Of a stretch of DNA of 64,000 nt, positions 8,749-18,612 are shown piece by piece. A model generated the notes under the pieces. The model worked only from the letters and a program-made list of their open reading frames with translations, made no database searches and was not told where the DNA came from. The first letter of the stretch is position 1. Each line of letters begins with the position of its first letter. The stretch is from Porphyridium purpureum (taxonomy: Eukaryota; Rhodophyta; Bangiophyceae; Porphyridiales; Porphyridiaceae). The stretch is from assembly GCA_008690995.1 (NCBI GenBank), contig VRMN01000002.1, positions 806,001 through 870,000 of the forward strand, read 5' to 3'. The position numbers were made by a program, and so were the translations under genes.

Positions 8749-11700
8749 TCATTCCAGAAACGAGAGTTGCCCAGCCAAAGCAGTAAGCATTGGTGAACCA
8801 CGGTCCAAAATCCTCGGCACTAGTCGTGAGCCACCGAGATGATACAAAATGCGGAAAGGTAGCAGCAGCGCGACGGCGACGAATTCCGGACAGGCGCGAG
8901 TGTGTGAAGAAACCAACACCGTATCTACGGTCAAGCTGCCGTGCAGCGTATGCGGACTGAACAGTCCGCGCAGAAGCTTGGGCGTACTCACGCTGATCAC
9001 TGTTTCAACAAGCCCGTTCTCGAGCTCGACCACATCGTCAACACCCACTTGACTTGCTGCGATAGTCCGCCCATTCGCAAACATAAGGTGCCTGGCCGAA
9101 ATGCGTAATGTGGCGCTGCGTGTGGCAATCTCAAGATACTCGCCATAACCCTTTGAATCGCGGTGGCCGAAGAAGTACACGGGACTGTAAACACCATTCC
9201 CAATACTAATTTGGTCGCCAAGCTCAAGCTCTTCCATTCGCACAAGCGCACCGGAACGCATACGCACAACTGCGTCTGCTGGGAAGCATGGCTCCGGCGA
9301 TGGCGTCGGCGTTGGCGTCGGTGTGGGTTCCCGCGGCCGTGGCGTTGGGAGCGGCGTCGGCGTTGGAAGCGTTTCTCCAGTTAGTTGGGCACGAACAAGG
9401 CTGCTGCCTTGGCGAATTGCATTCGAGCACAGTGTGCTCAGCTGCAAGTAGTAAAGCCCTGGGAAGCTCATGGCCAATAGGATATCTCGATTCAAATCCG
9501 CCGTCACCGAGTTTGCGTCCGCAGCACTCTGCTCCGTCTGGTCCCGACCCGGGAAAGACTCGCCGAGATCAGAATTCGTCTCTGGACACGTCGCATTAAG
9601 CAAAGACGAGAATCCACCACAAAAGAACCAGAGCGGCTCGCCGTCTTCAAAAACTGAGCCAGAGTTCAGCGAAAGGCTCGAGACAGTTTGGTTCTCGCCC
9701 ACTTCATCGCACGCCGCGGTCTGGTCCAAGCGATAGGTGGCAACAAGGTCGGCACCTCCCTGTGCGGAAAAAATGGCTGCTGCTCCGGCGGTGGAGTTTC
9801 CAATCACATTCGATGAGATATCAGGATCCGTAACAAAGTTTGCTTCCAGGGCAACAGCCGGAAAAACGAATACGGACAGAGGCGTGCTTGGTGTCTCGAG
9901 TAAGATAGTGCTCGAATCATTCTCGCACTGCCTGAGCATCCGCTGCTCAATACCTAGTATATTTTGGGCGATGTCACGATACCCAGAGCTGGAAGCTACA
10001 TTTCCCAAGAACTGGAATGAATAAAAATCGGCCCCATCAACATCCGTGCGTGAGTCCGGACAGACCACGACTTCTGGTCGACCGACCTCACTGGATGTGC
10101 AGTTCGGCTGCAAACTTGTCTCCGAGCAGCAAAACACAGCGCTATGATTTGCGTCCGGCTCTGCTCCGGTTACTGTGAGCGCCAGCGACTCAAAACCAGG
10201 ATCACACTGTCCAAAAGCAGTGCCTTCCTCCAGCGCGTACAAAATTTGTTGCACTAGCACGCCAGTAGGAAGCACTTTGACTTGACTGAGAGCCGCGTCC
10301 GCATTCACACGGTCTATGCGACGTTGCACCACGTACAGAAACCGAGAATTCGACATCGGAGACGAGAGTAAAACACCCGCCAGCGCCTCGTCCGATGGAG
10401 ACGCAACGTACTCTGCGCATGGCGAAAAATAGCGAACTTCGAACCGACCCGGATCGCGATACAATGCGGACAGTATGGATTGAGAAACACTCACCTGGAA
10501 AACCTCCTGCTCGAAACTCACAGATGGGCACGGCGGGACAGAAGCCTCTGAGAGATTGTACCTTTCGCGTATTGCCGCGCTCGCGCAGAGCGCAGCGACT
10601 ACCGTGTCTTGAAGGTCATCATCATTTTCAGAGTCCAGCGAGGTGTCAAATACAACGATCCCGACCAGGTCGCTTGGTACTCCCAGCAATGTGTCGCACA
10701 CCAGACCGCTACTGGTAAAATTCCAGTATACTTCAAAGACCATTGACGCCTGCTCGCTGCTTTGCACGAGAACGCCCGTACGGCTCGCACCAGAGATACT
10801 CACAGGTTCGCCGTCAATCGCCATGGAGGCGCCTCCGAGCTGAACACCAGCAGTGTCATACTGAAGCAGCGTATCTGGCACAATGGACAGCTGGGAGCGG
10901 ATCAAGCCAAGAGGAGTCGTGCCGTTCATGCTAAGGCTCAGGGTAAGGCTGCAGTTCGTGTGCACGTTCAAGTAGAAGTCCTCGGGGGTTTCGTACACGG
11001 CGTCAATCATTTCACCAAGTGAAAGTCCCTCCGCACCAGGACCAGGAACTAGCGCGTACTGGTAGACTGCAAGCGTTGATTGATTCTCCGGCTGCTGCAC
11101 GCATTCTGCGACACCTTGCATGGCGAGCGGACCGGATCCACACAGAAAGAAGAAAATGGGTCCGTTCTCAGATTGGTTCCCTGTATGCACGTGGATCCCT
11201 AGAATGTTTGGCTCTGCATCGCCGGTCAGCTCAGAGCATACATCGGAGCTCGCGATATATAATGCCACCCCGCTCGTTGCCTCACTCGATTCCTTGTCAA
11301 ACCCGAAGACACCAAAGCCAGTCGAGTTGAGCGCAACGTCTGATGACACGTTTGGCGCCGTCGCTTCGTTAATAACGAGCTTGGGCGCTGCGAGAACCTT
11401 TGCCCTCGGGTTACTGCTTGGCGCAAACAAGGGTCCGAAAGCCAGCTGTTCGCGCAGCAGCGATTCTGTTTCGGCCAGGAAAATTTGAGAGCACGATGTT
11501 TCGACGCTCACATAGAACGCAGCCGGGTCGAAGAACAGCTCGGCAAGCATTTGCTCCTGTGTCAGCTCGGTTGCATTACTGTCTGGAACTCCGCTAAATG
11601 TGAATGTAAACGTTGGGTCGCCGGCGACGTAAGTACAAGGCGTCGAAGAATTCGCTTCACAAAAGGTCCACCACACTGGGCCGTTCTCTGCGTCCGAGCC

Positions 11701-12081
11701 CTTGCGCACGTCCACCTTTGCTAAAGTGATCGCGTCTATTCTGCCATCGTCAATTGCCGCAGCGCATAGACTTTGGTTGTTGACTGTGGCGTTGATGGAC
11801 ACCGTCAGGGACATGACCAGCGACTGCTCTGCCATGTCGCCCACGGTATTGTACAAATACGCAGACGCGAGAGAGCGCTCTCCGCCGAACATATCTAGCG
11901 TAGCATTCGGTGATAGCTGCGCGCTCGCTAGTTCCAGCACCGGCGCAACCAGGGCGGCGCGGCTGCCCGGCAGCTGTGCAATCATCCCTAAGATGAAAGC
12001 GCACAGCGTCCATCCCAGCATCCGGGCTGCCGTCCTTCCGGCACCCGTTCCGCACCGCGTGGCTTCCATTCTTCGACGCAT
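8749..12081 (-). CDS. Secreted CHRD-like repeat protein with C-terminal hedgehog-type Hint domain
   Basis: This 1110-residue protein has a hydrophobic signal segment (MLGWTLCAFILGMIAQLPG). The long extracellular-type region has many NxS/T sites and repeated blocks resembling CHRD domains: FYVSVETSC...LREQL, FYLNVHTNCS...LIRSQL and YYLQLSTLCS...VRAQL. A Pro-Thr linker follows, then a Hint domain from Cys932. It starts CFPADAVVRMRSG and contains LELGDQI, YSPVYFFGHRD, ISARHLMFA and a hedgehog-like end, LTVDTVLVSSHT. In this family the first Cys makes a thioester and cleaves the chain at its own amino side. Autoprocessing is expected, not shown. A C-terminal tail of about 50 residues follows the Hint fold. 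The first ATG is at 12081; ATGs at 12069 and 12021 are alternatives. Confidence 0.82.
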   Translation of the reverse strand: MRRRMEATRCGTGAGRTAARMLGWTLCAFILGMIAQLPGSRAALVAPVLELASAQLSPNATLDMFGGERSLASAYLYNTVGDMAEQSLVMSLTVSINATVNNQSLCAAAIDDGRIDAITLAKVDVRKGSDAENGPVWWTFCEANSSTPCTYVAGDPTFTFTFSGVPDSNATELTQEQMLAELFFDPAAFYVSVETSCSQIFLAETESLLREQLAFGPLFAPSSNPRAKVLAAPKLVINEATAPNVSSDVALNSTGFGVFGFDKESSEATSGVALYIASSDVCSELTGDAEPNILGIHVHTGNQSENGPIFFFLCGSGPLAMQGVAECVQQPENQSTLAVYQYALVPGPGAEGLSLGEMIDAVYETPEDFYLNVHTNCSLTLSLSMNGTTPLGLIRSQLSIVPDTLLQYDTAGVQLGGASMAIDGEPVSISGASRTGVLVQSSEQASMVFEVYWNFTSSGLVCDTLLGVPSDLVGIVVFDTSLDSENDDDLQDTVVAALCASAAIRERYNLSEASVPPCPSVSFEQEVFQVSVSQSILSALYRDPGRFEVRYFSPCAEYVASPSDEALAGVLLSSPMSNSRFLYVVQRRIDRVNADAALSQVKVLPTGVLVQQILYALEEGTAFGQCDPGFESLALTVTGAEPDANHSAVFCCSETSLQPNCTSSEVGRPEVVVCPDSRTDVDGADFYSFQFLGNVASSSGYRDIAQNILGIEQRMLRQCENDSSTILLETPSTPLSVFVFPAVALEANFVTDPDISSNVIGNSTAGAAAIFSAQGGADLVATYRLDQTAACDEVGENQTVSSLSLNSGSVFEDGEPLWFFCGGFSSLLNATCPETNSDLGESFPGRDQTEQSAADANSVTADLNRDILLAMSFPGLYYLQLSTLCSNAIRQGSSLVRAQLTGETLPTPTPLPTPRPREPTPTPTPTPSPEPCFPADAVVRMRSGALVRMEELELGDQISIGNGVYSPVYFFGHRDSKGYGEYLEIATRSATLRISARHLMFANGRTIAASQVGVDDVVELENGLVETVISVSTPKLLRGLFSPHTLHGSLTVDTVLVSSHTRACPEFVAVALLLPFRILYHLGGSRLVPRILDRGSPMLTALAGQLSFLE

Positions 12082-12497
12082 TGCACTAAGGATGATCGCA
12101 CGCTGACGCAATCGACGCCCTTGCTTCTCGCGTTCTTTCCACCAAGCACAATGAGCGCGTTGTTTCCCGCTTTGGGGGAAGAATCGGGCAGAGTGGCTCG
12201 TGCTGTTTTAATGGGCGACTGGAAGCGTGACGACGAGTCAGCGTGACGCATTGGGAGACCATGAGCAAGGGATTGGCGTGGATTGGAAATAGCGCCTCGG
12301 GAGCGTCGCAAGGGTGCCGGAGTCAGCGAGCCGAGATTTGCAATGCGACTCGACTGGCGGGAAGCAGGCCGTGGCGTGAGAATCAAGGCAGTAGGAGTGT
12401 GGAGGTGTGTGTGTCGACGCGACGTGCCCATGAGGACGAGACGAATGGAGCAGCGCCGAGTCGCCCACCTGCGCGCGCGTACGTGGCGGCGCGGAAG
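12082..12497. other. Intergenic region upstream of the Hint gene
   Basis: Probable divergent promoter and leader DNA. Open frames on both strands overlap, and none shows a recognisable protein. Confidence 0.4.
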
Positions 12498-12701
12498 ATG
12501 AGACTGAGGTACGCGTACGCCGGATTCGCGAAGCGGTGGCTGGCGTCGCTGCTTCCGGTGCTGGCGCTGTGCTTTGTCGACCTTGCGCTGGCGCTGACGG
12601 TGCAGAGCGTGTGCACGCTGTACAGCTGCGTGTTCCTGCTCTTCCCGGGCGTCGGGCGCGCCATTGATCGCACACTCCGGCGCCTCCTGCGACGCAAGTA
12701 G
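12498..12701 (+). CDS. Possible small membrane protein (67 aa)
   Basis: From the ATG at 12498 a 67-residue frame encodes a basic N-terminus (MRLRYAYAGFAKRW), a long hydrophobic stretch of about 35 residues (LASLLPVLALCFVDLALALT and onward) and a basic C-terminus (RTLRRLLRRK). It would be a one- or two-helix membrane protein. The frame is open further upstream, but that part is low complexity. I recognise no family, and its small size leaves real doubt. Confidence 0.35.
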   Translation: MRLRYAYAGFAKRWLASLLPVLALCFVDLALALTVQSVCTLYSCVFLLFPGVGRAIDRTLRRLLRRK

Positions 12702-13104
12702 CCCAACTCAGGGGACACCACCCCCTCCATCACCACACAAACTGTACATAAAACTGTACCTTCTTATCCTCGTCACTGTACACACAGTACCTCCCTCACG
12801 TTCCCCCACCTTGCTGTACACCAGTTCTTCTTCATAGTGTTCAGTTCGACGGCCGTTCGAGATTCTATTCAAAGTTCTTTTCGTTTTTTGTTCTTCGCGC
12901 TTTGTGTCGAAATGAGAAAATTGCGGGTGTTTAGATAGAAGCGGTGCAGTACAGGTGGGGTGTACAGCACACGCATGATCACATGTTCGTGCGGGGACAT
13001 TTGAGGCGTGTGTTGTGTGTGTGGGTGCGATGTGTTGGAAGCCGACCATGAGTGGGACGCGGGGACTGTGCAACGAGTGCGACTGACATACAAAGAATGA
13101 GGTC
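12702..13104. other. Intergenic region upstream of the alpha/beta hydrolase
   Basis: About 400 bp of promoter-like DNA with several GTACAGT-type words (12741-12968). No gene or RNA recognised. Confidence 0.45.
12741..12968. promoter_or_regulatory. GTACAGT element cluster upstream of the alpha/beta hydrolase
   Basis: ACTGTAC occurs at 12741, 12753 and 12775. The variants are GCTGTAC at 12811, GTACAGG at 12949 and GTACAGC at 12962. The last pair is again spaced 13 bp. The nearest downstream start is the hydrolase ATG at 13105. Confidence 0.5.
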
Positions 13105-14475
13105 ATGGCGGGAATAAAAGGAACCGTGAGCATGGACGCAGACATGTCGCTCGCGTCGCTGGAGCCGCTGCAGCCGCTGCAGCCGCTCAACAGCTCGGTG
13201 CGGCAGCGGCCATTGAGCAAGTCCGTGAAGCACCTGTCTCAGCAGAGTCTGGCCACGTACAACCAAATGCGCTCGCAGTCCATCATGAAGCTGAAGCATG
13301 TGAGGTCCCAGGCGCAGAATCGGCTGAAGCAAGGGTTTGAAGAGGCCCGCGCAGAGGCAGAGGAGTTTATCACGAGCCCGCATCTCTTGTTCCGCCCCGC
13401 CGCGTTCGGCTTTTTCGCGCTCTTCCCTCTCGTTCTGCCCCTCGCGTTCGTCCCGGTCCATGTCGTCGCCTTGTACTTGCTCTTCTGTCTCGTATGGTAC
13501 CTGCTGTGCGTAGCATACGTCGCATGTGAAGTAGCGATGCGCCCGCCGTGGTACAGGTATCCGGGGCTGCCGCAAAAGGGAAACCCCGCGTACTGGGGTA
13601 CGTTCATCCGAGACCCCATGGCAGATTGTGGCCAGCCCTTCCTGGACGTCACCATCTGTAAGAAAAGCAGAATCGGTCTCACGGGGGCAAGCAGTAGCCC
13701 GTGCGAGGATCCTCTCAAATGCAAGCATTTCAAGCTTTCCGGCTGGCTCATTTCCAATGCGGCCAGCCAAGACGGGCGCTTTGTCGTGTGCATCCATGGT
13801 GCAGGCCGGGATAGACGCGCCTTTCTGCGACACCTGCCGGTATTTTACGCCAAGGGCTACAATGTGCTGCTCTTCGACCTCAGTGAGCACGGGCAGAGCG
13901 ACGGGAGCAATCGCGGCTTCTCGTTTGGTGTGCGCGAGGCCAGTGATGTGCGTGCCGTGGTGCAGTATTTGCGCGATCAGCATGACGCACGAAAAGTGGT
14001 GTTGGTCGGTACCTCAACAGGAGCCACGGCGGCTATCCTCGCCGTCGCTCAGATGGACGACACAGAGGCATCGCACGTCACTGCGATCATAGCCGAGAAT
14101 CCATTCTCGAGACCGGCTGACCTCTTTTGCCACCATCTCGAAAACTCCATTCGAAACTACCTCAGTCAGAACGAGCACCATGTGTGGCGACGCATCGTGT
14201 TCTTTTTATTTTCTCGCGTCCTTCTCCTTCGTCTTGGCCTGGTTTTTAACTCTGGTGCCGAGGATGCCGTGGCTTCGATCAAGACCCCGCTCTTGGTGCT
14301 TCACAGCCGCGCAGATGTCGTTGTTCCTTTTTCGCACGGAGAAAGAGTTTTTGCAGCAGCGGCCAATTCCATCCGCAAAAAGTTTGTCGCTGTGGACGAT
14401 GCTGATCACTGCGGGCTTTTCGCATTTTGGCCAGCGCTTTGGGAAAAGGAAGTAAGTGAATTTCTAGACGCATAA
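13105..14475 (+). CDS. Membrane-associated alpha/beta hydrolase
   Basis: This 456-residue protein has an N-terminal coiled or basic region, two adjacent membrane segments around residues 98-145, and an alpha/beta-hydrolase domain from about residue 205. Visible landmarks are the oxyanion-region CIHGAGRDRR, DLSEHGQSDGS, the nucleophile elbow GTSTGA (Ser304), the acid HSRADVV (Asp404) and the His in DADHCG (His435). All three catalytic residues are present, so it should be an active serine hydrolase. The substrate is unknown; lipase, thioesterase or peptidase activity cannot be told apart. A GTACAGT cluster lies upstream, and the gene is convergent with the copine. Confidence 0.82.
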   Translation: MAGIKGTVSMDADMSLASLEPLQPLQPLNSSVRQRPLSKSVKHLSQQSLATYNQMRSQSIMKLKHVRSQAQNRLKQGFEEARAEAEEFITSPHLLFRPAAFGFFALFPLVLPLAFVPVHVVALYLLFCLVWYLLCVAYVACEVAMRPPWYRYPGLPQKGNPAYWGTFIRDPMADCGQPFLDVTICKKSRIGLTGASSSPCEDPLKCKHFKLSGWLISNAASQDGRFVVCIHGAGRDRRAFLRHLPVFYAKGYNVLLFDLSEHGQSDGSNRGFSFGVREASDVRAVVQYLRDQHDARKVVLVGTSTGATAAILAVAQMDDTEASHVTAIIAENPFSRPADLFCHHLENSIRNYLSQNEHHVWRRIVFFLFSRVLLLRLGLVFNSGAEDAVASIKTPLLVLHSRADVVVPFSHGERVFAAAANSIRKKFVAVDDADHCGLFAFWPALWEKEVSEFLDA

Positions 14476-14648
14476 CTCTCGGGCTCGTATGCAAGGCATA
14501 CTTCCAGCATGTAGCAATAGATAGGTCTTTTCATTTGTCCGCATTCGTTCTCCTTTTGTTGCATGTCTCGCCATGTATCTCTCTACCCCATTTCGTCCTG
14601 CTCTGCACAACGCTCGAGACGGCGCTCGGCAAAAGAGCTTGTGACTGC

Positions 14649-17117
14649 TCACGTTGGGTAGTCTGGCGGGGGATCAGGACCTCGCTGCTGGGGCATGGCG
14701 TAGGGCTGCATCCCGCCTCCCACATACATTTGCTGGTTCATGGGCGCTCCATACCCAGGCGGTGGGACAAACTCGACTCCCGGCGGCGGGGCTCCGAAAG
14801 ACTGCTGTTGGACAGGTATGTATCCTGATGGAGTCTGCATGTAAGGTAGCTGGGGCTGTCCTGGCTGATTACCGTGTTGGGGGGCACCTTGGTACCCCAC
14901 GGCTCCTGGTGGAGGCGTAGCTTGATAAATGACGGCTCCGGGTGGCGGCGCTTGACTGAATGCGACAGGTGGCTGTGTATAGGCCGCTGCATGGGTTGGG
15001 TCGACCACCGACGGATCTTGGAACTGTGCGGCATGGAATGAATGAGATGACGAAGCTAACCCTTGTGAGACTCCGCCGGCGCCGCCGCCACCACCACCAC
15101 CAATCCCACCTGGGTGGGCCTGATCCAACCCAAAGCGAGATGGGTCGATGCTTTCCTTGAAATCTTGAAGATTGTGCAATGCTGGCCCAGAGGCGTTCTC
15201 CACCGTTGTCGCAGAAGGACCTGACCTCACAGGCGGATTTGGTTTGATCCCTTGTTGGTCGAAGAAGCGAATAACTTGAGCTGGCACTTCTTCAAGCAAG
15301 GCGCGGCAGAATCTTACTTGTTCAATTTCCACACTGTTCGGAAGAAGAAAGTCACGCATCGGCACAAACTGAACAATATCACGTGACGCATACCCAGTCT
15401 GCTTTGAACCCAGTAGCTTCTGATCGCCATCAAGAACATCCATATTGCCAAAGTTCGCGCTCCCAATGCCCACGATGATAATGGACATTGGCAAAGATGA
15501 CGCTGCAATAATGGCCTCGATTGTCTTGTTCATGTCGTCGATGATGCCGTCGGTCAGGATCATCAAGATATGATAGCGCTGTTTATGCTGGGTGACTTGC
15601 TCCTGAGCAACCTGACTTGCTGCTTCGATCACCTGCGAAAAATACGTCGGGCCGCTGAGATTGACGCTCGCAAGCGTCTTCATGTATGCATCCAACACAC
15701 CCTGTACGCCGCACACCTCCACGTCCGCCAGGTCGCCATCCCCCTTGAGCGAAAAGCAGTGAAACTTGTCGTTGTTCTTCCACGGAAGACGCGCGCCAAA
15801 TCCATACACGGGAAAGCGCTTGTCTGTGTCATAGTGCTCTAACACAGTGCCGATCGAAATAATAGCCTGCATGTACGGATTCAGCGTTCCGACCTGGACA
15901 TGATGTAAACTTCGCGGGTCCCGCACGGCGCCATTCGAAGCCGTAAAGTCAATGGCTACTTGGAATCCAACCTCGCAGCCTCCCGCGATGTACTCGAGAA
16001 ACGAAGGCTTGGCAAACGTTTCGAACACGGGGACTCGGATTTGGCCGCCGCGCTTGTCCTTCCCGCGCTTTTTCAGGTTCATCAGATCCAGCGTTCCGCC
16101 GGATTTGTGGATGCCGCTCAGCTCGTCAACGGATACAGAGCATGCGCCTATAAAGTCGTGCGTGCCACCACGGTCCCAGTCATAGCATTCTATGTAGAGC
16201 GGTTCATTGCGCTTGTTGCCACACAACCGCTGCATGCTGATCGTCACCATGCTCCAAGTTGGGTTGAACGTTTGCTTGCGAGCCTCACTCTTGTACACGA
16301 GGCTCCGCGTTTCCTTCCCGCTGGGCTCGATGACGCGGCGAAAAATCTGGAAGTACGGATCGCTCTTGCCCATCAAGTCCTTTTTGTCCAACTCGTGTCC
16401 AACAAATTGAAAACGACATTGCGGGTTCTGCTCAGGAACTTCCTCGGCCCGCACGATGAGTTTCGACTTGGACTTGAACATGGTACCGTTCTTCTTTGGC
16501 GGCGGGTCCATGACTATTGTCTTTGTCATGTTGTGCGTGCCCACAATTTCCGCCAGCAGCAGCTTACAAGAGCCCAAAAAGTCCTGCTCATCCAATGGAA
16601 TCGCACGCGTGTCCATCTGGTCATACTTTGTGTCTACATTGTACACATAAAACTGAATGGGCTGCGCTTCTTCGAAGCGATAGACCACCTGAATGGGGGT
16701 CACAAAGTCTGGATTTAAGTTGTCCTTGATGACTTCAGAGCGTGCCACTTCAACATCATTCATGACAACCACCAGCATAGGATCCGATTTGGTTACTATA
16801 TCACGGTCGAGCAGGTCACGGCACGAAACCGTGAGCAGCACCGTCGAATGCAGGACTTCCTTGCCAAACATCTGTGCCGTCGCCTCTTCCACCTGCACAT
16901 CATTCTCCGCATTGACCGCCTGACCAGAGCTTGCCTGTGCGCTGCCTTTGGCTTGCACCGCATTTGTACCGGCCTCTTTGCCGCCAAAGGTGCCATTTAC
17001 CTGGGCGCCCACGGGCGCCGCCGAGTTTGTTGCGATATTCGAATTCTCCTTTGCCTTCCCCGTGGCTGCCGGGCCGGACTTTCCAGCCGCAGGCTCCGAG
17101 GCGAAGCAGTTGCCCAT
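14649..17117 (-). CDS. Copine (C2-C2-vWA), predicted N-myristoylated
   Basis: This 822-residue copine begins MGNCFASE, a good N-myristoylation site with a neighbouring Cys that could be palmitoylated. C2A is around residues 90-215 (DRDIVTKSDPMLVV, EQDFLGSCKLLLAE) and C2B around 225-365 (KKDLMGKSDPYFQI, HDFIGACSVSVDEL). Acidic loop residues are kept, so calcium binding is likely. The copine vWA domain is about 385-610 (VAIDFTASNGAV, ILTDGIIDDM). The C-terminal 170 residues are rich in Pro, Gln, Gly and Tyr. Copines are calcium-dependent phospholipid-binding adaptors at the plasma membrane; plant BONZAI proteins are myristoylated copines. Confidence 0.93.
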   Translation of the reverse strand: MGNCFASEPAAGKSGPAATGKAKENSNIATNSAAPVGAQVNGTFGGKEAGTNAVQAKGSAQASSGQAVNAENDVQVEEATAQMFGKEVLHSTVLLTVSCRDLLDRDIVTKSDPMLVVVMNDVEVARSEVIKDNLNPDFVTPIQVVYRFEEAQPIQFYVYNVDTKYDQMDTRAIPLDEQDFLGSCKLLLAEIVGTHNMTKTIVMDPPPKKNGTMFKSKSKLIVRAEEVPEQNPQCRFQFVGHELDKKDLMGKSDPYFQIFRRVIEPSGKETRSLVYKSEARKQTFNPTWSMVTISMQRLCGNKRNEPLYIECYDWDRGGTHDFIGACSVSVDELSGIHKSGGTLDLMNLKKRGKDKRGGQIRVPVFETFAKPSFLEYIAGGCEVGFQVAIDFTASNGAVRDPRSLHHVQVGTLNPYMQAIISIGTVLEHYDTDKRFPVYGFGARLPWKNNDKFHCFSLKGDGDLADVEVCGVQGVLDAYMKTLASVNLSGPTYFSQVIEAASQVAQEQVTQHKQRYHILMILTDGIIDDMNKTIEAIIAASSLPMSIIIVGIGSANFGNMDVLDGDQKLLGSKQTGYASRDIVQFVPMRDFLLPNSVEIEQVRFCRALLEEVPAQVIRFFDQQGIKPNPPVRSGPSATTVENASGPALHNLQDFKESIDPSRFGLDQAHPGGIGGGGGGGAGGVSQGLASSSHSFHAAQFQDPSVVDPTHAAAYTQPPVAFSQAPPPGAVIYQATPPPGAVGYQGAPQHGNQPGQPQLPYMQTPSGYIPVQQQSFGAPPPGVEFVPPPGYGAPMNQQMYVGGGMQPYAMPQQRGPDPPPDYPT

Positions 17118-17761
17118 GCTTCCTGCTCTACCGTATGCCTTTCCCCCCCAGCTCCTTCGAGCTGTCCGCTAGCTCACCGCCTTGGCTGTCGCGGAACCGA
17201 CGACACTAGCAAAAGTGACACCAGCCGCCAATACGTCGTTTCCCTGTGCCTCCTTGGACCGACTCGACATACACTGCGCCAAAACTGCAGCGCGTCGAGA
17301 CCACCAGACGCGCGCGGTGTGACGGCGTGACGGTGGCACGGTGCGACGGTGTTGCGTTCCGTGGGAACTTTTGTCCAGCGTGTGACCCACCGCCGCATTC
17401 ACCCCCGTCCATACGCACCCACCGATACTGGCTGCTTCTCGCGTTTACTTTCCGTTTCACTACGAAAGTAAAAGTACACGCGTGTAATGAATGTAACGGC
17501 AGCGCGCCGAAAAAAATATGAACAGCCTCACACAAACGGTTTATCGGCTCGAAGCCTAGTGTTCGATAAGTTCTAAGGTTCTGCTATGACAATGAAGGCA
17601 TGCCCAAACCGAATGGATGAGTATGATACATTGGGTCTGTTTTGTGATTTATGGGGTTTTTTGACAAAAGGTCGTCGGCGTGGCGTTGGAATCTCGCCGA
17701 GAGGATGACGGAAAGAGAGAAGAGGCGGGGGTGAAAGAGAGGAAGGACGGCACAGTTCAGA
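17118..17761. other. Divergent promoter region, copine / TatA-B
   Basis: About 640 bp between divergent genes. It contains a short degenerate direct repeat of GTGACGG/GTGCGACGG units near 17325-17352. No coding or RNA gene recognised. Confidence 0.4.
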
Positions 17762-18205
17762 ATGTTTGGGTTTGTGACAGGAGCGGCGATTGGTGGTGCG
17801 GCGGCGCCAAGCGCCGTCGCGGCGCAGCGGCGCCAGGGAGGCGCGTTTGTGGGCGTGAAGCCGACGACGCGAACGCGCTTCGACGCGGCGACGCCAGCAG
17901 CGCAGAAGAGATGCGCTCCGCGAATGGTGTTTGGGCTGGGCGCGGGCGAGATTGCGGTGGTCGCGGGCGTGGCATTGCTCATCTTTGGGCCCTCCAAGCT
18001 CGCGTCGTCCGGAAAGTCGCTCGGCAGCATGGCGGGCAGCGTGAAGAAGGCCACCGCCGAGTTCCAGGAAGCCATGCAGGAGTCCCTCGAGGAGGCAGAC
18101 AAGGAAATTGCGGCGCGCAAGGCGAAAGAAGGCAGTGCCGAAGCTTCCAAAGAAGGGACCACGACCGCCGCTGCCAGTACCGAAGAAAAGTCGAAATCGT
18201 CGTAA
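17762..18205 (+). CDS. TatA/B-type twin-arginine translocase subunit (Tha4/Hcf106-like), plastid-targeted
   Basis: A 147-residue precursor. The first ~55 residues are rich in Ala, Arg, Thr and Gln without acidic residues, as in a plastid transit peptide. The mature part starts near MVFGLGAGEIAVVAGVALLI. This is a short transmembrane helix with the conserved Glu, followed by the FGPSKL hinge, an amphipathic helix (GKSLGSMAGSVKKATAEF) and a charged disordered tail. The thylakoid Tat pathway exports folded proteins; TatC is usually plastid-encoded in red algae. Whether this is TatA or TatB cannot be decided from sequence alone. A likely client, the TL29-like protein with an RR signal, is encoded at 31.6-32.7 kb. 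Confidence 0.9.
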   Translation: MFGFVTGAAIGGAAAPSAVAAQRRQGGAFVGVKPTTRTRFDAATPAAQKRCAPRMVFGLGAGEIAVVAGVALLIFGPSKLASSGKSLGSMAGSVKKATAEFQEAMQESLEEADKEIAARKAKEGSAEASKEGTTTAAASTEEKSKSS

Positions 18206-18612
18206 CCCTCGCTCCGCTCGCACAGCATGACAACCACGTCAGGTCATTGAGCCGAATCAGGGCCGGGCCGTGTGGCCTGCGTGGAACGACTCATCGGTCG
18301 AAAGTGTGAGCTCAACGCTGGTCGAGTTTTCGTCGCTCGTCCGTGCGCTGCACGCTTTCTGGTGACTGACCGCACCGGGGAACGTTGAGAGGAAGTGCGG
18401 AAATCCACATGGATGACGTTCTCGCTCCTTGTGCTAGCATAGAAAAGAACGTGCTTCCTGATACATAAAAACGTTGGCGCTCGTTGATGAGATACGAGTG
18501 CGCTGGAGGCGCACGGAGAGAGGGGAGGAAGAGAGAGAGACACACACAGAGAGAGAGAGAGAGAAAGACACAGAGAGAGACAGCGATCTGTGGGCTGGCC
18601 GCAGGCAGGGAG
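18206..18612. other. Leader region of the water dikinase gene with GA-rich tract
   Basis: About 400 bp with no gene recognised. The last 100 bp form a GA/CA-rich purine tract (18515-18590) immediately before the dikinase start. Confidence 0.5.
18515..18590. repeat. GA-rich microsatellite tract
   Basis: GAGAGA runs interrupted by CACACA. It lies in the probable 5' leader of the dikinase mRNA, purine-rich on the coding strand as in several other leaders here. Confidence 0.8.

Noticed and set aside
15960-16718. Plus-strand frame of 252 codons inside the copine locus
   Set aside because: Antisense to the copine C2 and vWA coding sequence and opens on TTG rather than ATG.
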